Assembly: GCA_934643865.1 (NCBI GenBank) | Contig: CAKUCX010000052.1 | Span: 1-24,285 of the forward strand | DNA length: 24,285 bases | DNA from: an uncultured Kiritimatiellota bacterium | GTDB lineage: Bacteria > Verrucomicrobiota > Kiritimatiellia > RFP12 > UBA1067 | Reading direction: 5' to 3' | Shown here: in pieces, positions 15,376 to 22,404 of the stretch | How positions within the stretch are numbered: position 1 is the first letter of the stretch | Layout of the letters: the number at the start of each line of letters is the position of its first letter | The notes under the pieces: model-generated | Told to the model about the DNA's origin: nothing | What the model saw: only the letters and a program-made list of their open reading frames with translations | The model's database searches: none | Position numbers and translations under genes: made by a program

Positions 15376-16598
15376 GGCTTCTTTGCATTATCCTTCTCCC
15401 ACGTGGAAATCGTCTTCGGCTTCTCCGCTATACCTTTCTTTACAGCCTCTTCAAACAATTCGCGGAATGCCACCTTCGCGTGCAACGACCCGAGATCAAG
15501 TTTATCACCTGATCGACACGCCTGATCGGCGAGTTTTGACAGGAGCGTCGCGAACAGCTCCTCACAATCGTATATGCTACGCACTCTTGGCCCCTTCTCC
15601 ATGACGAGCTGCATGAAAAGGCGTTTAAGGCGGATGAGTCCAGAGGCGGCACGGCGGGCACGGGCATATCCACTCTCGCCGCTACGGATGTCATTCCTGT
15701 AAATGGCTGTCACCGCCCGGAGAACTCTAGGAGAGAACGCCTTGTCCTGTTTCGATTCCAAGAGAGACGTAATGAACTCGGCAGTCCCTTTCCCAAACAC
15801 GGTCGCAAATCCGGGCATCGTGGTACCATCGGCGTTCGTTCGGGCATCCCAGAGATCCATGAACGCGGTCGCGTAGTCCCTGGCCTGCTCGGACGAGGAC
15901 TCGGGGGAGATGGTCTTCACGCCGGACGGCGTAGTCACCTGGATCGGCTGCGTGATGTTGTCGACGATGATGCCCATCGCCTCGCGCTTCGTGGCGTCGG
16001 TGTTGTCGTCGAGGTAGTCGGCGACGAACTTCGGATCGAGCCGCAGGTCGCTTTCGAGATGGTGCTTGCGGACGGCCTTCATGCCGTCGGGGGAGTAAAG
16101 GAGCTCTCGGGCGGAGTACTCGGCGCCGTCGATGTTGATCGGGACGTCGAGGTATGCGCCTTGCAGCATCCCGGCGCTGAGCGCGACAATATTGTCGACG
16201 AACGGATCGAGCCCCCGCCCGCTCATCAGGTCGGTCAGTCCGCTACGGTTCGCCTTGACCATGTCGGCCACGTACCGCAGCGCAGAGATGCCCCCGGTCA
16301 CGTCGCCGCGCGTGAACGCCTCCCGGGCGGCGGACAGGTCGCGGTCGGCCCCGTACATGACGTAGTTCGCCAGTGTTCCATCTGTGTTCGCGTCCTGCTT
16401 GACCGCCGCAACGTACTCACGGTCCGTCATCGGCCGGTACTCGGCGGGGTCCGGTCGCGTGTCCGCCGCCGTCGCGGCTGCGTCGCCGCGACGTCTGACC
16501 TCGGAATCAGGAGCGGCCTTGGATTCAATGACCACCCCGCACAATGATGCGGTGACCAGAAACAACCACGTTTTCCTTCTGAAAACACACAATGGCAT
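15372..16598 (-). CDS. Exported protein of unknown function (408 aa)
   Basis: ATG at 16598 follows GAGAGG by seven bases. The start MPLCVFRRKTWLFLVTASLC is a signal peptide, probably cut after VIESKA near residue 28. The mature protein begins with an Ala/Asp/Arg-rich linker. It is then largely helical, with no cysteines until the sequence SIYDCEELFATLLSKLADQACR near the end. No catalytic motif or family is recognised. Its base composition drifts to lower GC towards the 3' end (15370-15800), unlike the 5' half, which may indicate a mosaic history. A 153-bp repeat lies 69 bp upstream and a 58-residue ORF is coupled downstream. Confidence 0.7.
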   Translation of the reverse strand: MPLCVFRRKTWLFLVTASLCGVVIESKAAPDSEVRRRGDAAATAADTRPDPAEYRPMTDREYVAAVKQDANTDGTLANYVMYGADRDLSAAREAFTRGDVTGGISALRYVADMVKANRSGLTDLMSGRGLDPFVDNIVALSAGMLQGAYLDVPINIDGAEYSARELLYSPDGMKAVRKHHLESDLRLDPKFVADYLDDNTDATKREAMGIIVDNITQPIQVTTPSGVKTISPESSSEQARDYATAFMDLWDARTNADGTTMPGFATVFGKGTAEFITSLLESKQDKAFSPRVLRAVTAIYRNDIRSGESGYARARRAASGLIRLKRLFMQLVMEKGPRVRSIYDCEELFATLLSKLADQACRSGDKLDLGSLHAKVAFRELFEEAVKKGIAEKPKTISTWEKDNAKKP

Positions 16599-16666
16599 AA
16601 TGCATCCTCTCTTTTTGATTACTACTCAACCTTTTCAAAACAATCTACTATGCCCACGCACCCCCC

Positions 16667-16819
16667 CGGCACGCGATGTACCCGCGCCGCCTCGGCGCGT
16701 GGCGCTGGGAGGCGGCACCGAGCCTCCGGCCGGTCAACACGGAGCGCGCGGAGGCACAAAGGCACGGAGGATTTCAAAAATTGGCTTGCACACATCTCTG
16801 CAACATTCCGCCTGATTTC
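16667..16819 (-). repeat. 153-bp intergenic element, copy 2
   Basis: Ungapped match to 15012-15164, in the same orientation. It sits 69 bp upstream of the 408-residue protein's start codon. It opens the 678-bp gene-free stretch 16599-17276, which holds only repeats. Confidence 0.85.
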
Positions 16820-16852
16820 ATTGTTCTGGCCAAGGCTAGGAAGTGTACGAAA

Positions 16853-16932
16853 CGGGAGGGACGCGCTTGTCGCGTCCGATGGGGGGGACGGACGCCGACG
16901 GGGTGCGGCCGCGCAGGAGCGCGGCCCTCCCG
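16853..16932. repeat. 80-bp BIME-like palindromic element with CGGGAGGG ends
   Basis: The element starts CGGGAGGG and ends with its reverse complement CCCTCCCG. Each end leads into a hairpin. The left is GGGACGCG-cttgt-CGCGTCC. The right, read from the other strand, is GGCCGCGC-tcct-GCGCGGCC. Two hairpins in opposite orientation with a shared head is the layout of a BIME (paired REP sequences). Confidence 0.7.
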
Positions 16933-16954
16933 TGTGCTTGACCTGTATGACAAT

Positions 16955-16998
16955 CCGATCATTTCCCGTCCCCTTTCCATCCGATCATTTCCCGTCCC
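16955..16998. repeat. 18-bp direct repeat, two copies
   Basis: CCGATCATTTCCCGTCCC occurs at 16955-16972 and 16981-16998, a 26-bp period, in gene-free DNA beside the BIME-like element. Confidence 0.7.
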
Positions 16999-17054
16999 TC
17001 TCCAGTGGGTGAAGCAGCGCGCAAGCCAACCTCAAAACCAATCTCCGTGTCCCC

Positions 17055-17120
17055 GAGCCTCCGCGCGCTCCGTGTTAACCGGCCGGAGGCCACGCGATGT
17101 ACCCGCGCCGCCTCGGCGCA
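17055..17120. repeat. Rearranged partial copy of the 153-bp element
   Basis: Two modules of the element are present in changed order. The GCCTCC..GGAGGC module is inverted relative to copies 1 and 2. It is followed at once by the CACGCGATGTACCCGCG hairpin module in the original orientation. Confidence 0.7.
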
Positions 17121-17218
17121 TGGCGCGGAAAGGCGGGACGTCGCGCAACCGAGAGGCCGTACCCCCCTGGATGGGATCTTCCGATCACACAACATCCCTC
17201 GCACCTTCCCGTTTCTCC

Positions 17219-17250
17219 GCCACGCGCCGAGGCGGCGCGGGTACTTCGCG
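17219..17250. repeat. Inverted copy of the hairpin module, possible 3'-end structure
   Basis: CACGCGCCGAGGCGGCG followed by CGGGTAC is the reverse of the module at 17091-17120. It lies 27 bp past the stop of the 227-residue gene, where its hairpin could shape the transcript end. There is no T-run. Confidence 0.6.
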
Positions 17251-17276
17251 ATCGTACACGACACAGCCTCGTTCCC

Positions 17277-17960
17277 TCACCGGTTCTTCCAGAGCACGGC
17301 GGCCTCGCGGGCCATGTCGCGCCGGTAGTCGCCCATGCCGCCGATCTTCTTGGCATACTGCTGCCGCGTCTCGTCGTCTACGTTCCTGAGCTTATAGGAG
17401 ACGTACGCGGACACGAACCGCTCCTTCGAATGATAGTTCCGGGGATTCGGCCCCACCATCTCCTCCATTGCAGCCTGCACATTTCCACCCGAGACCCGCG
17501 CGACCTTCTGTGCGACGGCAAGCCTGAACTCCCGCTTGGCCTTGGGATCTTCCGCTTCCCTTTTCCAACGCGCCTTCGCGCGCGCCGTCCCGGCGAAATT
17601 CGCCAAGTAGCCGTACTCAGAAGAATTGTACTCGCCCGGAAGCCAGATGTCATTGGCGGCGTCCATCTGCTTCAATTCATCCCAGACGGTGGCAATCGTG
17701 ACGGCCCTTCCCTTCGCCTGGACATTCCGGATGGCGATGTCGATCCCCGTCATGCTGTCGTAGCGCGGACGGGGCCTCGGTTGGATTGTAATCGTGTTCC
17801 CTCCCTCTGCCAATCCTGCTCTTCTTCCTTCGTCCCTTGCCTCCTGGCAGCTAAAACAAGGACAAAAGGCCCCGTGTCCGAAGCAGCCCAGGGCCAACAG
17901 GGCCCCGGCCACCGCCATGCCCTTCTTGACGTCATACGATTGAATCATCTTCATCATCAT
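17277..17960 (-). CDS. Exported or lipoprotein-like protein of unknown function (227 aa)
   Basis: The frame starts MMMKMIQSYDVKKGMAVAGA; ATG at 17960 or the Met at codon 5 could be used, with GTGAAG just upstream. A hydrophobic stretch ends in LLALGC, close to but not matching a strict lipobox. A cysteine-rich patch CFGHGAFCPCFSC follows, which could bind metal or form disulfides. The rest is soluble: a proline/arginine linker, then a helical domain with WDELKQMDAANDIWLPGEYN and NYHSKERFVSAYVSYKLRNV. It ends VLWKNR. No family is recognised. A promoter and a small ORF lie upstream on the same strand (18017-18250) and may feed this gene. Confidence 0.65.
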   Translation of the reverse strand: MMMKMIQSYDVKKGMAVAGALLALGCFGHGAFCPCFSCQEARDEGRRAGLAEGGNTITIQPRPRPRYDSMTGIDIAIRNVQAKGRAVTIATVWDELKQMDAANDIWLPGEYNSSEYGYLANFAGTARAKARWKREAEDPKAKREFRLAVAQKVARVSGGNVQAAMEEMVGPNPRNYHSKERFVSAYVSYKLRNVDDETRQQYAKKIGGMGDYRRDMAREAAVLWKNR

Positions 17961-18016
17961 TCTTCACTTTCATACTTTTCGTTTGTTTCCCAGGGGCAAT
18001 TGCAAAACCTTCGCGA

Positions 18017-18172
18017 TTACGGACGGGACAAGCCCGTCCCTCCCGAAAACCGGGCGCCTAACGGACAATCCCGACGAAAAGGCATTGTGGCGTAGGCCCC
18101 GCAGGGGCCGTCGTAGCCACATGCCTTTTCGTCCGATTCTGCGTATGCGAAGCATCTGCGTTTGCGTTCCAT
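18017..18172 (-). CDS. Possible 51-residue small protein spanning a large hairpin
   Basis: ATG at 18172 has an excellent ribosome site (ATAGGAG, six bases away) and an extended -10 (TGGTAGACT) about 70 bp upstream. It reads MERKRRCFAYAESDEKACGY, then DGPCGAYATMPFRRDCPLGA, and ends GGTGLSRP at TAA 18017-18019. Four cysteines in 51 residues is notable. However, most of the frame is encoded by a 61-nt hairpin and a REP-like element, so it may be a non-coding leader with a chance ORF. The rest of 17961-18316 holds only these elements. Confidence 0.35.
   Translation of the reverse strand: MERKRRCFAYAESDEKACGYDGPCGAYATMPFRRDCPLGARFSGGTGLSRP
18020..18045 (-). repeat. REP-like hairpin with CGGGAGGG head
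   Basis: On the minus strand CGGGAGGGACGGGCTTGT then CCCGTCCG. It matches the left hairpin of the element at 16853 except for one base pair in the stem (G-C exchanged for C-G), so pairing is kept. Confidence 0.65.
18073..18133 (-). other. 61-nt near-perfect hairpin, possible structured RNA element
   Basis: Minus-strand arms GACGAAAAGGCA and TGCCTTTTCGTC pair for 12 bp. With one bulged A the stem continues TGTGGC/GCCACA. After a small internal loop it is capped by GGCCCC-tgc-GGGGCC. About 24 pairs in 61 nt far exceeds chance. It lies between a promoter (18242-18250) and the 227-residue gene. It may be a regulatory leader, small RNA or palindromic mobile repeat. Confidence 0.6.
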
Positions 18173-18241
18173 GAAGACTCCTATCGACCCTTTCACTGCA
18201 CAATCAGCCATTTCACCGCGCCGCACCCGGCGACGGCGCGC

Positions 18242-18250
18242 AGTCTACCA
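18242..18250 (-). promoter_or_regulatory. Extended -10 promoter
   Basis: Minus-strand TGGTAGACT. It is one base from TGGTATACT seen at the two operons near 3.9 kb. Predicted start is near 18235, reading into the 51-residue ORF and hairpin. Confidence 0.5.
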
Positions 18251-18293
18251 CATCTTCCGGCCGTTTGGCGGACGCGACGGCAAGAAGCCCGAA

Positions 18294-18314
18294 ATGTCTT
18301 CCGGCTGGAGACAT
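18294..18314 (-). terminator. Hairpin at the end of the four-gene cluster
   Basis: ATGTCT pairs with AGACAT, extended by two inner G-C pairs past a bulge. The hairpin starts 2 bp after the stop of the HTH gene. Only TT follows, so as an intrinsic terminator it is weak. Confidence 0.35.
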
Positions 18315-18316
18315 CC

Positions 18317-19420
18317 TCACCCCTTCTGGAGCAAGAACGGCCGCGCGCCGTGGGCCTCCAGGATCCTGTTGACGCGGTCGAGGTCGTGGATGCCGGCGTC
18401 GAGACAGGCCGCGAACACCATGTCCTCCAGGATGGACGGCGACAGGGCGAACCCGGCGGACTGCAGGAGGTCGTCCGCCTCGTCGCGGGGAAGCTCCAGC
18501 GCGAAGGCGAACGACACCGCCGTCCTCTTCGAGACGGGCCGCAGCTCGTTGCCGACGATGGCCGAGTAGGTCTTGCGGTTGATCCGCGCGGCGTGGTAGA
18601 CGCGCGGGGCGTCGCCGTCGTAGCGGTCGCGCACGTATTTGACCAGCTTCGCGGCAAACGACGCATTCGCCCGATGCAGATCCGGCATCCTTCCCCGCGC
18701 ACGGTCGGCGGACGGCGGGATCTCCGTTCCCGGCAGCTGCAGGGACGCAAACCACTCCTGAAGGTTTTTGTAGGATTCCGTGCCTGGAGGCGCTTCCGTC
18801 GAACCGGCATCCGCCTCCTCGTCCGCAGTCTCCTCGCCAGCAGGTTTCTCGTCATCAAAGACAACCCCATCGAGCTGGATGGAAATGGAGTGATAGACCT
18901 CATGAGCCTCCTCCCACGACGCTTCCGCCTCGCGACGCCGCTTCGCCTCCTCCTCCGCCGCGCGACGCCGCTTCGCCCCCTCCTCCGCGAGTTGGATCAG
19001 GGTTTCGGCCAGTACGCGCTGCGGACTGAAGTCCCCCTTCACGAGCGCCATGATCTTCAGGGCCTGTGCCTGGCTGCCAATCGCCGCCTTCCAGATGCAG
19101 TCCGTGGTCCGTTCGGCGTTCCGTTCCACCCAACGCCCCTGCGCGTACAGGCAGCCCAGGACATAGTTCGCCCGGGGATCCCCCGCGTTCGCCGCCGCCT
19201 CAATCACGTCGAACCACTTCCCGATGATTTTGTCCGCCCAGTCCAGATCCTGTGGCGTCCCCCATCCGTTCAGATGGCAATTGTACCGGTAGTAGGCGAT
19301 CAGCCACGACTGCAGAGCCATGCCGGACAATTCAAGGAACTTCGTAAACTCACCCCTCTCGAACAGTTCGATCAGCATCTGCTCGGACGAACCCGCCTGA
19401 TTCAGCCACTCCACATCCAT
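18317..19420 (-). CDS. Sel1-like/coiled-coil protein with C-terminal HTH-type domain
   Basis: A 367-residue cytoplasmic protein. ATG at 19420 follows AAAGGGAAGG; a longer in-frame start overlapping the upstream gene is less likely. Residues ~65-115 resemble Sel1/TPR helices (DPRANYVLGCLYAQGRWVER). About 142-176 is a charged coiled coil built from a duplicated decapeptide (EEEAKRRREA type). About 190-220 is acidic and disordered-looking. The last ~110 residues carry RINRKTYSAIVGNELRPVSK, then TAVSFAFALELPRDEADDLL and AGFALSPSILEDMVF. I know this pattern from a small helical, HTH-like C-terminal domain found behind macro domains and other modules in many bacteria. That match is from memory and needs a profile search. 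It is the last gene of the cluster. Confidence 0.7.
   Translation of the reverse strand: MDVEWLNQAGSSEQMLIELFERGEFTKFLELSGMALQSWLIAYYRYNCHLNGWGTPQDLDWADKIIGKWFDVIEAAANAGDPRANYVLGCLYAQGRWVERNAERTTDCIWKAAIGSQAQALKIMALVKGDFSPQRVLAETLIQLAEEGAKRRRAAEEEAKRRREAEASWEEAHEVYHSISIQLDGVVFDDEKPAGEETADEEADAGSTEAPPGTESYKNLQEWFASLQLPGTEIPPSADRARGRMPDLHRANASFAAKLVKYVRDRYDGDAPRVYHAARINRKTYSAIVGNELRPVSKRTAVSFAFALELPRDEADDLLQSAGFALSPSILEDMVFAACLDAGIHDLDRVNRILEAHGARPFLLQKG
18931..18990 (-). repeat. 30-bp tandem repeat (two units) in the coiled coil
   Basis: 18931-18960 and 18961-18990 differ at two positions. They encode two successive ten-residue AEE/AKRRR blocks, so coiled-coil length could change by slippage. 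Confidence 0.75.
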
Positions 19421-19443
19421 CGTCGAACCTTCCCTTTCAGACT

Positions 19444-20568
19444 CTACCAGCCCACGAATTCGCACCGCAGGAATGGATAGACATCGACGGCCTTCCGCGC
19501 AAGCTGGTTCAAAATCCGATCCATGTCGTGGAACACCGCCTCAAGCTGCAGCCACTCCATCGGCCGCCGCCGAACGGACGGGAAGAGCCCTAGCAGCCGG
19601 TCGACGTCGTTCTGCAGGAACACCCAACTGAACCGAACGGCCTTTTCTCCGCTGAGACGCTGTAGATTGGTCGTACGCGGTTTGATGTCCATGACTTCGA
19701 ACATCAGATCCACCACGTCCCGAACCGTGATACGCTGTCCCGATGTCCGATACTGATAGCCCCCGTCGCTCGTACAGGGAAACTCAATGGCGACGAGGTA
19801 GGCCCGCTCCCCGGCATCACGGCGCGCCGAATAAGGATAGGGGGAGTACATGCGCGCCTCGGAGTCCGTCTTCCTCCAGACCTCGCGAACGCCGTCGCTC
19901 ATCGTATGGACTGTCTCGTTCGTCGCGAACATGAAGTTGAGCGGGCGGGCACCGCCCAGCAGGTACGAAAACGCAACGCAGTGGGAATTGGCGAGGAGGT
20001 AGGCGGGGGCCAGGTCGGACGTTGTGTCCGGCACGAGGAAATCGTCATCCCGGCTACGGGTCGCATCGGCGACGAAATTCCAGCGCTCTCGGGCGAATTC
20101 GTTTCGATCCTCCGGTGTATCATCCCGCATGAGGATGTCATTTCCCCGGTATCGCGTGCAGAGGGTCTGGAGCAGCCGACAGAACACCGACGACGCATCG
20201 TATTCCCCAAGTTTCTGCAGGGTATCGTCATAGGTCCGTGAGACGTTGGTCACGGGAAGTCCGTTCAGCTTCTCGGCAAAGAGCCGATAGTGCCCTTCAA
20301 GCCAGCCACGAGTGGCGCATCCCCTGAGAAATTCAAACGCCACATTGGGCCAACCGGCCTTGTAGTACGCCATGGACAGCTTGTCGATGCACGCCAGGAG
20401 GTCGCATTTCCCTCCTTCGAGAATGCGTTCGAGGATCAGGCACCGGTCGACGGGCGGCAGCAGACTGAGAAGCGTCAGTTCGCCGGGCCGCGCACCGAAG
20501 ACGTTGGCCTTGTAGTAATCGGAAATTGGATCGTGACGGGTACCGACCCGTTCGGAGATCTTTGACAT
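19444..20568 (-). CDS. Unknown soluble protein (374 aa) in the HTH/Sel1 cluster
   Basis: I chose ATG 20568 (MSKISERVG) with AAAGGAAG nearby; an in-frame ATG at 20601 overlaps the upstream gene and cannot be excluded. No signal peptide or membrane segment. The N-terminal part contains LLPPVDRCLILERILEGGKC and LSMAYYKAGWPNVAFEFLRG, which resemble the end of the protein encoded just upstream. The centre (about 150-290) is beta-rich with aromatic pairs (MYSPYPYSARRDAGERAYLV). The C-terminus is helical (WLQLEAVFHDMDRILNQLAR) and ends FLRCEFVGW. No catalytic motif is recognised. The next gene begins 23 bp downstream. Confidence 0.65.
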   Translation of the reverse strand: MSKISERVGTRHDPISDYYKANVFGARPGELTLLSLLPPVDRCLILERILEGGKCDLLACIDKLSMAYYKAGWPNVAFEFLRGCATRGWLEGHYRLFAEKLNGLPVTNVSRTYDDTLQKLGEYDASSVFCRLLQTLCTRYRGNDILMRDDTPEDRNEFARERWNFVADATRSRDDDFLVPDTTSDLAPAYLLANSHCVAFSYLLGGARPLNFMFATNETVHTMSDGVREVWRKTDSEARMYSPYPYSARRDAGERAYLVAIEFPCTSDGGYQYRTSGQRITVRDVVDLMFEVMDIKPRTTNLQRLSGEKAVRFSWVFLQNDVDRLLGLFPSVRRRPMEWLQLEAVFHDMDRILNQLARKAVDVYPFLRCEFVGW

Positions 20569-20594
20569 CGTTTCTTCCTTTCTTTTTCGTTCGT

Positions 20595-21752
20595 TCACCA
20601 TGGTTCAGAGGCGGGGATGAAATCCGGAAATGTCGCATCCAGGATGTCCCGGTTCACATCCGACCATCCCAGGTTCGCCATGGCCTCGCGTATCACAACA
20701 ACCCGCAGATCCTCATGCCCCGCCGCGCGGTAGGCGTTCGCCAGGTGGATGATGCCGTACGGACACTGTTCCGTCCGCATGACGAAGATTTCAAGGGCGT
20801 GGCACTTCTCCAGGGGACTCAGCTCCGCGAAGTCGGAGAAGGCACAGGGATCCTCGCCGCGAAGGAGATGGGGCGTCAGCGCCTTCACAAGGGAATCAAG
20901 ACGGTCCTCCGGGAAAGGCCCCACCCCGTCTCCCGAATGCGAGATCCACGCCAACATGATCTCGTCGCAGCGGGTGTAGTGGTAGGCGATCACGGGATAG
21001 CCCACATGCAGCCCCACCCACTCGCACAGGTTCCGTTCATCCGAAAAGCCGTGGTTCGGCGACAGGAATTCATACAACTCGGACCTCTGGGGCAACACAA
21101 TCGCGCAGACACAGGCGTCGGAACTGCTGAGCGCGTTCTGGTACTGCTCGGTCCTGTTGCATTGCTCACCGCAAATCACGCCGTAAACCCAGTCCTTGTT
21201 CTGCTGAATACTTTCGCGACTCATGAGATTGACGCACAAGATATCCTTGACCTTGACCCAGAAAAGGCGCTGCAGAAGCTGACGGAGGAACCAGAGATGC
21301 TTGTGTGCGGAGATTTCAAAGGGCGTCACCCCACGCATGTAGTCCCCAACTTCCTTTTCAAACGCGCCGATGGCCGTGCGGATCTGCTCGGTGAACTGGG
21401 GATTTTGTTCAAGGGCCACGTGAATCGAAGCCTCCACCTGCCAGCCCAGACTCTGGGCGGCGAACCGTGCATCGGTCCTGTGTCGTTGCAGGAGCAGCTT
21501 CCCGGCGGCCTTGACGAGAGCATTCAACGGTTTCACCAACGAATTGGCACATTGCCTCAGGTACTTTTCGCTTGCAATGAAACAGTCGTATTTCCGCATA
21601 ATCAATCTGCGGACGAACCACACCAGCCGACTGTGGTAGTAGGGACTGGCAAGAGGGTTCTTTGTAACCGCATTGCGGATCACCTCGCGCGCAACCACCA
21701 CGACGGGGTTGTCCCCGTCACCCGGTTTCTCTGTAGAACTCATGAAGTCCAT
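20595..21752 (-). CDS. Unknown soluble protein (385 aa) in the HTH/Sel1 cluster
   Basis: ATG at 21752 has GCGAGGA about six bases upstream; Met4 is an alternative. No signal peptide. The first ~190 residues are helical and basic (SRLVWFVRRLIMRKYDCFIA, then LRQLLQRLFWVKVKDIL). A cysteine-bearing centre follows (WVYGVICGEQCNRTEQYQNA, then SSSDACVCAIVLPQRSELYE). Next comes a beta-rich stretch GLHVGYPVIAYHYTRCDEIM. The end, LSPLEKCHALEIFVMRTEQC then HLANAYRAAGHEDL, resembles the start of the next protein. Function unknown. It lies 45 bp downstream of the membrane-anchored gene and 26 bp upstream of its partner, consistent with one transcript. Confidence 0.65.
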   Translation of the reverse strand: MDFMSSTEKPGDGDNPVVVVAREVIRNAVTKNPLASPYYHSRLVWFVRRLIMRKYDCFIASEKYLRQCANSLVKPLNALVKAAGKLLLQRHRTDARFAAQSLGWQVEASIHVALEQNPQFTEQIRTAIGAFEKEVGDYMRGVTPFEISAHKHLWFLRQLLQRLFWVKVKDILCVNLMSRESIQQNKDWVYGVICGEQCNRTEQYQNALSSSDACVCAIVLPQRSELYEFLSPNHGFSDERNLCEWVGLHVGYPVIAYHYTRCDEIMLAWISHSGDGVGPFPEDRLDSLVKALTPHLLRGEDPCAFSDFAELSPLEKCHALEIFVMRTEQCPYGIIHLANAYRAAGHEDLRVVVIREAMANLGWSDVNRDILDATFPDFIPASEPW

Positions 21753-21797
21753 AAGATCCTCGCCTCTCCATCATTGATCGATTCTCATAACCACTTG

Positions 21798-22322
21798 TCA
21801 CCTAGAGTATCCCACGAGCCGAATAATCCACGGCCATAGAGCAAGTAGGAGGGAAACGAGAGCAAGTAGGAGAGAAACGAGAGCAAGTAGGAGAGAAACG
21901 ATTCCAAGACCCAGACTTACCCATGCAAGAAAAACGGACTGGCGTAAAAAAGGATTCGGACTTACTGAAGCTGCCCGCCATTCACCAAACCATCTGCATG
22001 GTTTAAGTTCAAGTTTATACTTTCTGCCAGTTCTAAACGAAGTGCCTTCAATACCCAATCGGCAACGATAATGTTCCGAAAGTACGATGAATCGATCGTC
22101 CTCGGTAATCAGGGCGCGTCCATCCTTTGAATAACGGCGTTTGAAGTTCTTTGATGCGTACAAAATACGGACAACGACCCATTCTCCATCATCAACCCGA
22201 ACACGAAAGAAGTGGTTGGCCTGTCCAAGCGAGATACAATTACTCCAAATGTATGACGCATCGATGTCCGAGGCCAAACAGGCTAGAACTTTTACATCAT
22301 TAGATTCCATCACATCTTCCAT
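21798..22322 (-). CDS. Tail-anchored 174-aa protein with repeat-built membrane segment
   Basis: The first ~130 residues look cytosolic and beta-rich (FFRVRVDDGEWVVVRILYAS, RYRCRLGIEG-type strands, YKLELKPCRWFGEWRA). A hydrophobic C-terminal segment from about 135 consists of VSLGLGIVSLLLALVSLLLA followed by LVSLLLALWPWII. It is encoded by three 21-bp repeats and ends RLVGYSR. The segment is long enough for one long helix or a tight hairpin. ATG 22322 is used; Met5, preceded by GGAAG, is equally good. An old in-frame stop of the Sel1 gene lies only 4 bp upstream, which suggests coupling. No family is recognised. Confidence 0.6.
   Translation of the reverse strand: MEDVMESNDVKVLACLASDIDASYIWSNCISLGQANHFFRVRVDDGEWVVVRILYASKNFKRRYSKDGRALITEDDRFIVLSEHYRCRLGIEGTSFRTGRKYKLELKPCRWFGEWRAASVSPNPFLRQSVFLAWVSLGLGIVSLLLALVSLLLALVSLLLALWPWIIRLVGYSR
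21839..21901 (-). repeat. Three 21-bp tandem repeats coding a membrane segment
   Basis: Units at 21839-21859, 21860-21880 and 21881-21901 differ by a single base. Each adds exactly seven residues (LVSLLLA), so copy number would lengthen or shorten the hydrophobic segment in frame. Confidence 0.9.
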
Positions 22323-22404
22323 AATCTCAAACTCTCTTGCGAATCTCGTCAGGTATAACCATCATCTCGGCCCAAATGGCTGCCCGCTTCGCACGGACCT
22401 CCCC

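Noticed and set aside
18073..18133. Retron-type ncRNA
   Set aside because: The hairpin is long, but no reverse transcriptase lies nearby and the typical msr features are not seen.
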